Below are positions 42,052 through 51,094 of a stretch of DNA of 64,000 nucleotides, in pieces. Positions within the stretch are counted from its first letter, which is position 1. The number at the start of each line of letters is the position of its first letter. The notes beneath the pieces are model-generated. The model saw only the letters and a program-made list of their open reading frames with translations. It did no database searches and was not told the DNA's origin. This DNA comes from JACCXM01 sp046328335 (GTDB taxonomy: Bacteria; Chloroflexota; Chloroflexia; Thermomicrobiales; UBA6265): contig JAXLWU010000004.1 of NCBI GenBank assembly GCA_046328335.1, forward strand, positions 1-64,000, in the 5' to 3' direction. A program made the position numbers and the translations under genes.

Positions 42052-43614
42052 ATGATCGTTCGCAGCCCTCATCCCGATATCGTCATCCCTGATGTATCGC
42101 TGACCTCCTTCGTGCTGCAGCACGCCGACCGCCTCCGGGACAAGCCAGCCATTGTCGATGGGCCAAGCGGCCGTGTCATGACCTATGAGCAGCTGTCTGA
42201 CGACGTTCGTCGGACGGCGGTTGGCCTGGCGAGCCGTGGCTTCCAGAAGGGTGATGTCCTGGCCACCATCTGTCCCAGCATCCCCGAATTCGCCGTCGCC
42301 TTCTATGCCGCGGCGGCTGTCGGCGGCGCCACGACGATGCTCAATCCGCTCTACACCGCGGAAGAAATGGCAACACAGCTAACAGACGCGGAGGCTCGTT
42401 TCATCCTCACCATACCGGACCGCATCAATGAGGTGCGGGAGGCGGCGGGAGCGCAGGTTCAGGAGATCTTCGTCGTCGGTGAGGCAACCGGGACAACGCC
42501 GTTTACCATGTTGCAAGCGGCCGATGGCCCATGGCCGTCCAGCAAGATCGCCCCGGCTCGAGATGTGGCGGTTCTTCCCTATTCCAGCGGCACAACTGGG
42601 CGGTCAAAGGGCGTGATGCTCACCCATCAAAACCTCATAGCCGGGGTGTTGACCTGGCAAGCCGTCGGTACGATCAAATCTGACGATGTCGCGGCGACCA
42701 TCTATCCGTTTTTTCATGTCGGCGGCATCATCACGCTCAATTACTTTCTGAGCAATGGCGCCACGCTCGTCATCATGCCCCGCTACAACCTGCGCTCCTT
42801 CCTGCAGATGCTCGAGGATCAGCGCGTGACGCGTGCCGCCCTGGCGCCACCGGTGATCCTCGATCTCGTCCAGCAACCGATGGTCGATGACTATGACCTA
42901 TCGCGGCTCGAGCTCATTCACTGGTCGGCGGCCCCCATGGGTGAGGACCTGTCCCGCTTGTGCCGTGACCGCTTGGGCTGTAGCGTAAAGCAAATGTACG
43001 CCATGACGGAGGCGGTCCCCATGCATCTCGTGCCGACCGAGTGGCAGGACCGGCCAGCATCTGGTGGCCCACCAGTGCCGAACACCTCATGCAAGGTCAT
43101 TGATGTCGAGACCGGAACGGAACTCGGCGCGGGCGAGACGGGCGAGATCTGCGTGCGAGGTCCCCAGGTCATGAAGGGCTACCTCCATAACCCCGCTGCC
43201 ACTGCGCAAACGATTGACGCTGAGGGGTGGCTGCACACCGGGGACCTTGGCTGCGTCGACGCGGATGGCTGGATCTATATCACTGACCGGCTGAAGGAAC
43301 TGATCAAGTACAAGGGCTACCAGGTCGCTCCGGCCGAACTGGAAGCCATCTTGCTCACCCACCCCGCGGTCGCCGACTGCGCCGTCATCCCCAGCCCCGA
43401 CGAAAAGGCCGGCGACGTGCCGAAGGCCTTTATCGTGCCTAAAAGCGAGGCCACCGCCGAGGAGTTGATGGCCTACGTTGCGGGGCGCGTCGCCCCGTAC
43501 AAGATGGTGCGGCGCCTGGAGTTCATCGACGCCATCCCGAAGTCGGCCTCGGGCAAGATCCTGCGCCGTGTGCTGGTCGAGCGCGAGCGCGCGGCCGTGC
43601 CGAGCCCGGCGTGA
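42052..43614 (+). CDS. AMP-binding acyl-CoA ligase (4-coumarate/long-chain type)
   Basis: 520 residues. Adenylation motifs: YSSGTTGRSKGVMLTH (P-loop-like A3), YAMTEAVPMHLVP (A5), GEICVRGPQVMKGYL, WLHTGDLGCVDADGWIYITDRLKELIKYKGYQVAP (A7-A8) and PKSASGKILRR with the catalytic C-terminal Lys (A10). It activates a carboxylic acid as AMP ester and transfers it to CoA. The order and lack of an N-terminal extension match plant-type 4-coumarate:CoA ligases and bacterial fatty-acyl relatives; the chain type is not readable. It is coupled by a GTGA overlap to a beta-lactamase-fold hydrolase. Codon choice looks somewhat less GC-biased than its neighbours, so transfer is possible. Confidence 0.88.
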   Translation: MIVRSPHPDIVIPDVSLTSFVLQHADRLRDKPAIVDGPSGRVMTYEQLSDDVRRTAVGLASRGFQKGDVLATICPSIPEFAVAFYAAAAVGGATTMLNPLYTAEEMATQLTDAEARFILTIPDRINEVREAAGAQVQEIFVVGEATGTTPFTMLQAADGPWPSSKIAPARDVAVLPYSSGTTGRSKGVMLTHQNLIAGVLTWQAVGTIKSDDVAATIYPFFHVGGIITLNYFLSNGATLVIMPRYNLRSFLQMLEDQRVTRAALAPPVILDLVQQPMVDDYDLSRLELIHWSAAPMGEDLSRLCRDRLGCSVKQMYAMTEAVPMHLVPTEWQDRPASGGPPVPNTSCKVIDVETGTELGAGETGEICVRGPQVMKGYLHNPAATAQTIDAEGWLHTGDLGCVDADGWIYITDRLKELIKYKGYQVAPAELEAILLTHPAVADCAVIPSPDEKAGDVPKAFIVPKSEATAEELMAYVAGRVAPYKMVRRLEFIDAIPKSASGKILRRVLVERERAAVPSPA

Positions 43615-44864
43615 GAGCGTCGTCGCCACGCACGACCCCCAGCAGCAACGAACCGGTGCCCGCCACCGCAATCGCTACGGTGGCGTTGGCCGACGTCGAG
43701 GTCCGCTTCCGCGAGCAGTTCAGCCCGTTGCGACTCTTCCCCGGCGCGGCGCTTGCGGTCTACCTCGACGGACGGCTCGTCCTCGATCTCGCCGTCGGGT
43801 TCGCCGACACCCAGCGGGCCGAGTCGGTCGGTCGGGAGGCCCTGTTCCCGCTCTTCTCCGGCACCAAGCCGTTCGGGGCGGTCGCGCTCTGGCAACAGAT
43901 CGAACGCGGCCGGCTCCGACTCGACGACCCGGTCGCCGCGCACTGGCCAGCGTTCGGCGCCAACGGCAAGGAGCAGGTGCTGGTGCGCCACCTCCTCTCC
44001 CACCGCGGCGGCTTTCCATCCACCCCACCGGAACTGACGCCCGACCGTTGGGGCGATTGGGAGGCGGCGACCGCGGCGGTCGCCGCGATGCCGCTCGAAC
44101 ACGCCCCCGGCGCCGTCAGTGCCTACCACTTCCTCACCCAGCATTGGGTGGCCGCCGAGCTCGTCCGCCGCCTCGACGGCCGGTCCTACGGAGACTACCT
44201 GCGCGCCGAGATCACCGGTCCCCTCGGCCTGGCCGACACGTACGTCGGGCTGCCGTGCGAAGTCGAGGACCGCCTCGTCAAGATCCACGTTACGGACGGC
44301 ACAGACGGGTGGGGTCTGGAATCGGTGCGCGCCCTACGTGACGTGCCATTCCACCGAATGGTCGTGCCTGGGGCGAGCGGCGTCTCGACCGCCCGTGACA
44401 TGGCCCGCTTCTACGCGGCGCTGGCGGCGGGCGGCGGGCTCGGAGGGGGCCGCATTCTGAAGCCGGAGACGGTCGCCCGGATGCTGCGGATCGAGGTCGA
44501 CAGCGACATCGACGCCACGTTCGCGGCACAGGTGCGGCGCGGTCTCGGGTTCGAGCTAGGCGGACTCGCCGACCCGCGGCGGCACTGGCCCGGCGCCACC
44601 AGCACCGCGCGCACGTTCTGGCACGGTGGCTTCGGTTCCTCCGTCTGCTGGGGCGACCCTGACCTCGGCCTGGCGATGGCCTTCCTGACCAACGGCGTGC
44701 GTCGCGACGAAGCGGGCGCCACCGCCCGCCGCGACCTCTCCGACGCCGTGCGCGCCATCCGCGATGCGGCGGGCTGGAGCGAGAACGGCCTGATGCTGGC
44801 GGGAATTCGAGAAGACGCGCCCACGCGCCCCTCGCCCGATGTCCCTCATGCAGGCTTTCACTGA
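43611..44864 (+). CDS. Serine hydrolase of the beta-lactamase (class C)/esterase fold
   Basis: 417 residues from a GTG overlapping the ligase stop (GTGA). The nucleophile motif is FSGTKPFGAVAL (Ser-x-x-Lys, about residue 84), the Tyr motif is SAYHFLTQHW (about 170), and FWHGGFGSSVCW near the C-terminus takes the place of KTG as His-Gly-Gly, as in EstB-like esterases. There is no signal peptide, which favours an intracellular esterase/transacylase over a wall enzyme. Together with the CoA ligase it may process an acyl ester or thioester. Confidence 0.85.
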   Translation: MRASSPRTTPSSNEPVPATAIATVALADVEVRFREQFSPLRLFPGAALAVYLDGRLVLDLAVGFADTQRAESVGREALFPLFSGTKPFGAVALWQQIERGRLRLDDPVAAHWPAFGANGKEQVLVRHLLSHRGGFPSTPPELTPDRWGDWEAATAAVAAMPLEHAPGAVSAYHFLTQHWVAAELVRRLDGRSYGDYLRAEITGPLGLADTYVGLPCEVEDRLVKIHVTDGTDGWGLESVRALRDVPFHRMVVPGASGVSTARDMARFYAALAAGGGLGGGRILKPETVARMLRIEVDSDIDATFAAQVRRGLGFELGGLADPRRHWPGATSTARTFWHGGFGSSVCWGDPDLGLAMAFLTNGVRRDEAGATARRDLSDAVRAIRDAAGWSENGLMLAGIREDAPTRPSPDVPHAGFH

Positions 44865-44989
44865 GGCGAGACGGACGTGGAGCCACGTTGTGACAGGTGA
44901 GGTTCAAAAGTATTCGGGACCAAAGCGCTTTACTACGGAATATGGGTGAACAGCATACCTTTCCGGCTGACGCGTCGCCTGCAACGAGT

Positions 44990-45029
44990 CCCTCGCCCCG
45001 CGCACGGGGAGAGGGGTTGGGGTGAGGGG
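44990..45029. repeat. Family B intergenic hairpin repeat
   Basis: CCTCGCCCC-gcgca-CGGGGAGAGGGG followed by TTGGGGTGAGGGG. It lies in the 346-base gap between the convergent hydrolase and cofE genes; I see no other feature in that gap. Confidence 0.8.
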
Positions 45030-45210
45030 TCGCGTCGGTATGGCGGCACTGATCATCCGGAGTCCGTACCCAGGGTGTCTCAGAAACGACGGTCCGCCGT
45101 ACCCGATGCATTCTCCGGGCGCCCGCACTTCCAGTCACCGACGATGACGAAGCGACAATCACCCTTGTCCCGAACCCAGGTTCACGGTCCGGGAGGCGGC
45201 GGTCCCGACC

Positions 45211-45987
45211 CTACCGAAACAGGTCCCGCTCCGGGCCCAGGATCAGATCGCGCCCGGTGCCCGGCTCGGCCGGCAATGGCGACTCGTACCCGCGAATGAT
45301 CGCGACCGGACGCCCCGCCAGTTTGTGCATCACCAATTCCGCCGCGGCCGCGATCTCATCGGCCACGGCGAGAATCGAAGCCGAGAGTTCATACCCCGCC
45401 GGATCTTGCAGACCGCGGTAATCGGCGAGCGGCGCCATGCCACTGACGCCAACCGCAACATTGACGATCCCCTTCCGCCACGGCCGGCCGAAGGAGTCAC
45501 TGATCACCACCGCGGGCGCGGCCACCAGATCGAATCCGAAGCGGGCGGCCAGCGCGGCGCGGATGCGATCGGCCGACGCGTCCGGGTCCTCCGGCAGCAA
45601 AATCACGGTGTCCGGCGACGCGTTCGAAGCATCGACTCCGGCATTGGCACAGACGAACCCATGCGGTGTTTCCGCGATGATCAGGCTCCCGATCATGCGA
45701 ACGATACGGATCGATTCGCGCAGGACGACTTCGGTCTTGCGGGGGTCCTTGTCGTCGTGGGCGGCGATCCGCAGCGCCAGCGGCGACGGCACAACCTCGC
45801 GCAAATCAACCAGACGGCCTTCGGCCTTGGAGACGATCTTGTGGGTGACGACCACGACATCACCCGCTTCCAGGACATGCCCGGACGAGACGATCGCATC
45901 GCCGATCAACCCGGCGACATCGTCGCCAGTGCGCACCTCGCCGATACCGTCGATCCCGATGACGCGGATTTCACCGCCACCGTTCAC
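45211..45987 (-). CDS. cofE: Coenzyme F420-0:L-glutamate ligase
   Basis: 258 residues from GTG 45987, which overlaps the cofC stop (GTGA). It adds glutamates to F420-0 using GTP. IRVIGIDGIGEVRTGDDVAGLI is the usual CofE/FbiB start. DVVVVTHKIVSKAEGRLVDL, VCANAGVDASNASPDTVILLPEDPDASA and VVISDSFGRPWRKGIVNVAVG (metal/GTP site) follow, and ELVMHKLAGRPVAIIRG ends the fold. Unlike mycobacterial FbiB there is no C-terminal nitroreductase domain here; that domain is found in the gene at 34385-35479. It is the last gene of a four-gene operon. Confidence 0.93.
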   Translation of the reverse strand: MNGGGEIRVIGIDGIGEVRTGDDVAGLIGDAIVSSGHVLEAGDVVVVTHKIVSKAEGRLVDLREVVPSPLALRIAAHDDKDPRKTEVVLRESIRIVRMIGSLIIAETPHGFVCANAGVDASNASPDTVILLPEDPDASADRIRAALAARFGFDLVAAPAVVISDSFGRPWRKGIVNVAVGVSGMAPLADYRGLQDPAGYELSASILAVADEIAAAAELVMHKLAGRPVAIIRGYESPLPAEPGTGRDLILGPERDLFR

Positions 45988-46652
45988 CTTGCACACACCC
46001 CATCGCACGCGGCAAGCGCGCTCCAATCGGCGGCGTCACCCGCGACGGCTTCCAGGAAATCATTCCAGTCGTCGGGCGTATCGAGATCGAAACCGATTCC
46101 AGGGAGCACGACGGTTGTGCATTGCAGGCCGAGCCGCGCCGCTGCCGCGCGGTGCTTGTCCAGGCTCCCCGCCCCGAAGGCAAACTGAAAATTCGCTCCG
46201 TCACCCGGGAGCCGCAACAGGAGAGCGTTCGTCCCTTCGCCGCGCCGATCGGGGCCAAGGACCACCGGTTCCGCTCTGATCGCCATCGCCTCGAGATCGC
46301 TCGCCGCAATCAGGGGCAGGTCGGCGAAGAGCGAAAACATCCGCGCGAAGCCATGGTCGATCGTCCACTCTCGGCCGGCGTCAATGGCGCCGTTCAGCCC
46401 GAGCCGGGACTCCGGTTGCAGGAGCGGGGTGACACCCCTGCCAAGCCGGGATGCCCAGTCGAGAACGTCCGGATCAGGACTGACCACCACCGTCCTCGCC
46501 ACGACATCAGCCGCCGTCGCCGCGGCGATGACCCGCTCGGCACTACGCCGGAGCAGTGCGGCCCTCGCTTCCGGGGACAAGACCGAACTGAGCCGCGTCT
46601 TGCCGTTGCGCAGGGAACGAACCGGGACAATCGTGACGATCGGTTCTCTCAC
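45984..46652 (-). CDS. cofC: 2-phospho-L-lactate / phosphoenolpyruvate guanylyltransferase
   Basis: 222 residues from a GTG overlapping the cofD stop (GTGA). A nucleotidyltransferase of the CofC/FbiD family: IVPVRSLRNGKTRLSSVLSPEAR (N-terminal Lys/Arg nucleotide site), VVVSPDPDVLDWA, FADLPLIAASDLEAM (metal Asp), LGPDRRGEGTNALLLR and FGAGSLDKHRAAAARLG, then GFDLDTPDDWNDF. It makes the guanylylated 3-carbon acid used by CofD. Whether it prefers phospholactate or PEP cannot be read directly; the FbiB-like reductase elsewhere in the window favours the PEP (dehydro-F420) route. Confidence 0.92.
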   Translation of the reverse strand: MREPIVTIVPVRSLRNGKTRLSSVLSPEARAALLRRSAERVIAAATAADVVARTVVVSPDPDVLDWASRLGRGVTPLLQPESRLGLNGAIDAGREWTIDHGFARMFSLFADLPLIAASDLEAMAIRAEPVVLGPDRRGEGTNALLLRLPGDGANFQFAFGAGSLDKHRAAAARLGLQCTTVVLPGIGFDLDTPDDWNDFLEAVAGDAADWSALAACDGVCAR

Positions 46653-47602
46653 CGCGAGATCGCCCGCTCCATCGTCAGGGCTTGCGCGAAATCGAGCACT
46701 TCGCGCGCCAGCCGCGCCCGGTCCGCGCGGTCCCCCATGATCGTCTCGCTCACCAGCACCCGCATCCCGAGCAATTCGATCTCCGGCTGAAGCGCGCGAT
46801 CGACTTCGTCGATCACCAGACCGTCGACGAGGTCGGCGTAGAGTCGCGCTATGCCAAGCGCCGACACGTCGTGTCCGAGCGACAGGAGCATGTTCGCCGC
46901 CGGACCCTTCACGGCGCGGCCACCGATGATCGGGCTGATCGCGACGATCGGGGCTGAGGTGCGCCGCAGCGCGTCCCGCATGCCGGGCGTCGCCAGAATC
47001 GGCTCGACACTCACGATCGGGTTGGAGGGCGCGATGATCACCGCCGCTGCTTCCTCGATTGCGGCGAGTGCCCGCGGTTGCGCGTTCGCGGTCGCGATAC
47101 CCGCGAAGGACACCCCGAGCACATCGTCGCTTTGCCGCCGCGCTACGAAGTAATCCTGAAACTCGAGCCGCCCCTGCTTCGTATCGACCAGCGTCGCCAC
47201 CGGATCATCGGTCATCGGAACAATGTGGCTCGTCACCCTGAGTGCGCTCGCCAGTTCCTCCGTAACCGTGGTGAGCGATGCTCCCTGCCGCAGGCGCTCG
47301 CTGCGCAGGATGTGCGTCGCGAAATCCTGATCGCCCAGCAAGAACCAGGGATCGCGGCCATAGCGGCCAATCGCGTCGAGGGTGCGGCGGCTATCGTTTG
47401 CCACTCCCCAACCCTGCGCTGGATCGGCGATACCGGCCAGCGTGTACATCACCGTGTCGAGATCGGGCGAGATGTGCAGACCGTAGAGGGTGAAATCGTC
47501 AGCGGTGTTGACAATGACCGTCAAATCACCGGCCGGAAGCGCGGCCTGCAGGCCGTCCGCCATTCGGGCGCCGCCAACACCACCCGCAAGTGCAACGATC
47601 AC
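46649..47602 (-). CDS. cofD: 2-phospho-L-lactate transferase (F420-0 / dehydro-F420-0 synthase)
   Basis: 317 residues from a GTG three bases after the PPOX stop. It joins the activated 3-carbon acid to FO. VALAGGVGGARMADGLQAAL is the substrate-binding N-terminus; VIVNTADDFTLYGLHISPDLDTVMYTLAG, FLLGDQDFATHILRSERL, IVPMTDDPVATLV, IIAPSNPIVSVEPILATPGM and ISPIIGGRAVKGPAANML are the diagnostic CofD/FbiA blocks. It is part of a PPOX-cofD-cofC-cofE operon. Confidence 0.95.
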   Translation of the reverse strand: MIVALAGGVGGARMADGLQAALPAGDLTVIVNTADDFTLYGLHISPDLDTVMYTLAGIADPAQGWGVANDSRRTLDAIGRYGRDPWFLLGDQDFATHILRSERLRQGASLTTVTEELASALRVTSHIVPMTDDPVATLVDTKQGRLEFQDYFVARRQSDDVLGVSFAGIATANAQPRALAAIEEAAAVIIAPSNPIVSVEPILATPGMRDALRRTSAPIVAISPIIGGRAVKGPAANMLLSLGHDVSALGIARLYADLVDGLVIDEVDRALQPEIELLGMRVLVSETIMGDRADRARLAREVLDFAQALTMERAISR

Positions 47603-47605
47603 GGA

Positions 47606-48019
47606 CTAACTCTCGCCCTCGAATCCATGTGCATCCACCTGCTCGATATGCAGGAGCAACGACACCCGCTCTTGCTGGCTGAACACCGTGCGCACGATCT
47701 CTTCCGCTTCCGCTTCGCCGACGTATCGCCGGGTCAGCGCGGCGATGTCAGCCTGGCCGGTCGCCGGATCGTCTACGATTTCGATGCGGCCGGCAAGCGT
47801 GACATAGCGCTGCCCGTCCTCGACACAGACCGAAGCCCGGGTATCGCGCAGGAGATTCCGGTCCTTGCGCCGACCGCGCAGCGTGTTCATCATCACCATA
47901 TCGCCGCGCAGTTCGTACCACATCACCGTTTGCTGTGGACTGCCATCGGCATTCACGGTCGCCAGCACGCTGTAGCGCACTTCTTCGAGAAACTCCCGCA
48001 CATTGTCCGCTAGTTGCAT
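47606..48019 (-). CDS. PPOX-class F420-dependent oxidoreductase
   Basis: 137 residues, split-barrel fold: LEEVRYSVLATVNADGSPQQTVMWYELRGDMVMMNTL, GRRKDRNLLRDTRASVCVEDGQRYVTLAGRIEIV and an RRYVGEAEAEE helix. This is the F420-binding (rather than FMN-binding) branch, as the basic GRRKDRNL stretch following the third strand suggests. It heads the F420 operon, so cofactor and a user enzyme are made together. The substrate is unknown. Confidence 0.88.
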   Translation of the reverse strand: MQLADNVREFLEEVRYSVLATVNADGSPQQTVMWYELRGDMVMMNTLRGRRKDRNLLRDTRASVCVEDGQRYVTLAGRIEIVDDPATGQADIAALTRRYVGEAEAEEIVRTVFSQQERVSLLLHIEQVDAHGFEGES

Positions 48020-48152
48020 CAGCCCCTCCGCCGCGCGTCATCTGGCGCGGGATGCCGCAGTCTACCCGGCATTTTCAGCAACAATCTACCGTTCCGCACT
48101 CGATATACTCTCCGGCCAGCGGCCGGTCCGGATCATTGCGAGGAGCGCGAGC

Positions 48153-49679
48153 ATGACGCCCCCACCCGCAGCGAGGAAAAAGGCGCTCGTTGTCGCCCTC
48201 GATGCCGGCACCTCATCGGTCCGCGCCCTCGCCTTTGACCTGGCGGGGCATCCCATCCCCGGGAGCGAAGAGCAGATTCCCTACACGTTGGAAACGACGG
48301 CCGACGGCGGCGCCACCTATCCGTCGCAGCCCCTCTTCGCTCTACTCGTCCGGGTCATCGATGGACTCGTCGCCAGACTTGGCGATCGCGTCCGCGATGT
48401 CGCCGCCGTCGGCATGTCGTCTTTCTGGCATGCCTTGCTCGGACTCGATGCGGATCTTGCTCCGACGACGCCGGTTCTCTTCTGGGCTGATACCCGCGCC
48501 GCCGACGCGGCGCGGCGCTTGCGCGAGGAACTGGACCAGGAGGTCGTTCTCCAACGGACCGGGTGCCGCTTCCATCCCTCCTACTGGCCGGCGAAACTTC
48601 GCTGGCTGCGGGAAGACGATCCGCGGACCTTCACCCGCTCGCGACACTGGCGCTCGTTCGCCGAGTATGCCCTGTCACGTCTCTGCGAGAGCGACGCCGG
48701 GGCCGTCACCTATTGCATGGCCTCGGGCACGGGCCTGCTGGACATCCATGCGCTCGGGTGGGATGCGGAAATGCTTGCAGTTTCGGGCATTGCCACGGAC
48801 CAACTCTCCCCACTCGTCGATCTCGGTCCGCCCGGGTTCCTGACTGCTGAGTTCGCGCGGCGCTGGCCCGGTCTACGCCAGGCACAATGGTTTCCGGGAT
48901 TGGGCGACGGCGCCTGCGCAAACGTCGGCAGCGGCGCGGTCGGGTCTTCTCGCCTCGCGCTCACCGTCGGCACGTCCGCCGCGATGCGGATCATCTTGCC
49001 GCGTCCCCCAGGGACCGTATGGGAGATTCCGTCCGGACTCTGGGCCTACCGCCTCGACCGCGAGGGCGCCGTGCTTGGCGGCGCGCTGTCCAACGGCGGC
49101 AATCTGCTTCGCTGGATGCTCGACACCACGGGAACGGCTCCCGACGGCGACGCCGTGCACGCGGCGTTCGCCATGCCGCCGGACAGCACCGGGCTCACCT
49201 TTCTCCCTTTCCTGGCCGGTGAACGCTCACCTGGTTGGTACGAAGGGGCATCGGGATTCCTCGGCGGGTTGACCCTGGCCACGCGCCCGGCAACCCTGAT
49301 TCGCGCCGCCCTGGAGGCGGTTCCCTACCGCCTCGCCGCGGTCTATGACGCGCTCGCTCCCCTCGCCCGGCCCGATCACCAGATCGTCGTCAATGGCGGC
49401 GCCATGCTCAATCTCCCGCCGTGGATTCAACTCACGGCGGATGTTCTCGGTCACCCGCTGACGGCGCTCGCCCCGGATGACGAATCAACCGCCCGCGGCG
49501 CGGCGATGATGGCCGCCGTCGCCGCCGGTCTAGTCGATTCCCTCGCACAGTTTCCGGACATCGCCGCGGCTGCCATCGTCTATCAACCCGACTTGGCACA
49601 CTTTTCGCGGTATCGTGAGGGCCGGGAGCGTCAGTCGCGACTCGAGCAGGTCTTGGTAGAAGCGGGGGTTCTTGGTTGA
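48153..49679 (+). CDS. FGGY-family carbohydrate kinase (gluconokinase-like)
   Basis: 508 residues from ATG 48153 (AGGAG 7 bases upstream). VVALDAGTSSVRALAFDLAG is the first phosphate motif, AVGMSSFWHALLGLD and VLFWADTRA the sugar-binding region, LALTVGTSAAMRII (second phosphate motif), TFLPFLAGERSPGWYEGASGFLGGL and VVNGGAMLNLPPWIQLTADVLGHPL the adenosine/FGGY region. DTRAADAARRL resembles gluconokinases. It phosphorylates a sugar or sugar acid. The stop overlaps the TTG start of the PIG-L gene. Confidence 0.87.
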   Translation: MTPPPAARKKALVVALDAGTSSVRALAFDLAGHPIPGSEEQIPYTLETTADGGATYPSQPLFALLVRVIDGLVARLGDRVRDVAAVGMSSFWHALLGLDADLAPTTPVLFWADTRAADAARRLREELDQEVVLQRTGCRFHPSYWPAKLRWLREDDPRTFTRSRHWRSFAEYALSRLCESDAGAVTYCMASGTGLLDIHALGWDAEMLAVSGIATDQLSPLVDLGPPGFLTAEFARRWPGLRQAQWFPGLGDGACANVGSGAVGSSRLALTVGTSAAMRIILPRPPGTVWEIPSGLWAYRLDREGAVLGGALSNGGNLLRWMLDTTGTAPDGDAVHAAFAMPPDSTGLTFLPFLAGERSPGWYEGASGFLGGLTLATRPATLIRAALEAVPYRLAAVYDALAPLARPDHQIVVNGGAMLNLPPWIQLTADVLGHPLTALAPDDESTARGAAMMAAVAAGLVDSLAQFPDIAAAAIVYQPDLAHFSRYREGRERQSRLEQVLVEAGVLG

Positions 49680-50506
49680 GCGGTCCACTCCTTCTCATCT
49701 TTGCCCATCCTGATGACGAGACGTTCTCCTCCGCCGGTCTCATGCGCGCCGCAATCGAGCGCGGCATCAAGGTGACGGTGATCAGCGCCACTCGCGGCGA
49801 AGCCGGCGAAAGCAGCATCCCCGGTCTCGACGACCCCGAACGGCTCGGCGCGGTTCGCGAGACCGAATTACGCGATGCCATGCACGAACTCGGCGTGGAT
49901 GATGTGCGCTTTCTCGACTACCACGACTCCGGTCTTGCCGCTTCCTCCCAGCCTGATCCCCTGGCGTTGACCGAAATTCCCGTCGGCGTCGTCGCGGCCC
50001 GCCTCGCTGAACTAATCCGCTCCCTGCAACCGCAGACCATCGTCACCTTCGGCTCTGACGGCATCTATGGACATCCCGACCACATTCACATCCACGACGC
50101 CGCATCCCTGGCGGTGCACCTGGCCGCGGACGCAGCATGGCATGGCACAGACGCACATCCGTGGGCAACGCCATCGGTCTATTTCGCCACCGCGCCGCGA
50201 GAGGAACTCCAGGCTATGGCCGCGGCCGATGACGGCCCGCTCTCCTGGATTTCGCCCGAGTGGCGGTCCCACCTCGGCACGCCAACTGCGCAGATCACCC
50301 ATATCCTCGACTTGAGTCCGTGGGCGCCATTCAAGGAGGCGGCCATCCGCGCTCACCGCACCCAGATCGCTCCGGGAGGGCCACTCAGTTCCATGCCTGA
50401 GGAAGCGAGAGAACGCTGGCTCTCGCGCGAGCACTACGTCCAGGCGCCGCTCTCCGCGGCGCCTGGCGGGACCAGCGATCTCCTGGAGTCGCTTGTCGCG
50501 AAGTAA
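49676..50506 (+). CDS. PIG-L/LmbE-family zinc deacetylase
   Basis: 276 residues from a TTG at 49676 overlapping the kinase stop (TTGA). The zinc motif FAHPDDETFSSAG (about 9-21) carries His-x-x-Asp-Glu; SATRGEAG, VRETELRDAMHELGV, FLDYHDSGL, then FGSDGIYGHPDHIHIHDA with the third zinc His complete the family. Members deacetylate GlcNAc conjugates in mycothiol/bacillithiol synthesis, GPI precursors or antibiotic pathways. The kinase partner does not settle the substrate. MshB-like thiol synthesis is possible but no mshA/mshC is visible. Confidence 0.88.
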   Translation: MSGPLLLIFAHPDDETFSSAGLMRAAIERGIKVTVISATRGEAGESSIPGLDDPERLGAVRETELRDAMHELGVDDVRFLDYHDSGLAASSQPDPLALTEIPVGVVAARLAELIRSLQPQTIVTFGSDGIYGHPDHIHIHDAASLAVHLAADAAWHGTDAHPWATPSVYFATAPREELQAMAAADDGPLSWISPEWRSHLGTPTAQITHILDLSPWAPFKEAAIRAHRTQIAPGGPLSSMPEEARERWLSREHYVQAPLSAAPGGTSDLLESLVAK

Positions 50507-50653
50507 TGCGCGGGCCGCCTTGCCCAACTCGGGACCAACGCCACTTGGTGCCCGCGCCTAACGACCATTCGCCGTTTCGAGCGTACGATCGATAGGCATC
50601 CGGTCGCGTGCCGATCGGCCCTGGCATTGTTCGCCGCCACGAAACGGACCCGC

Positions 50654-50950
50654 ATGAACGACTCTGTTCTCGAACCCATCAGCCACATCGCGGGACACGC
50701 CACCGCCGAACTCTTCATGTGGCGCGGCGGCGGGGTCGCCCTCTTCGGTCAGCCAGAAGATGGCCGCTGGGTCCTCGCCCGCGCCTGGCTCAACGGCGAT
50801 CGGCTGGAGCATATCCGGCGTTGGTCCTTCGCCGAACCGATTGCGTTTTCCGGCCAGGTCCGCCGGCTGGTGATGGAGGCCTGCGAGGACGCGCCAACCG
50901 CGCGTGCCGAGGGATCGCGTGCCCTCGCCTGGAGCGAAGCAATCTCCTGA
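50654..50950 (+). CDS. Small hypothetical protein
   Basis: 98 residues from ATG 50654 (a start 27 bases upstream is possible). ISHIAGHATAELFMWRGGGVALFGQPEDGRWVLARAWL suggests a compact beta-rich fold with a tryptophan-rich edge (RRWSFAEPIAFSGQVRRLVMEAC). No signal peptide, helix bundle or known motif. The ribosome-binding site is weak. I do not recognise the family; codon pattern and position between two same-strand genes support it moderately. Confidence 0.5.
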   Translation: MNDSVLEPISHIAGHATAELFMWRGGGVALFGQPEDGRWVLARAWLNGDRLEHIRRWSFAEPIAFSGQVRRLVMEACEDAPTARAEGSRALAWSEAIS

Positions 50951-51094
50951 TCCCGGTACGGGGCATCAGACGTGGAGCAAACGCGTCGAGGTCGGTCGCT
51001 GACGATTGACCGACGATCGGACCATTTCGCACCCCCAATCACGACAACCTGTTAACATGGGTATCGCCATTCGCGTGATCCTCCGGGAGGACCG

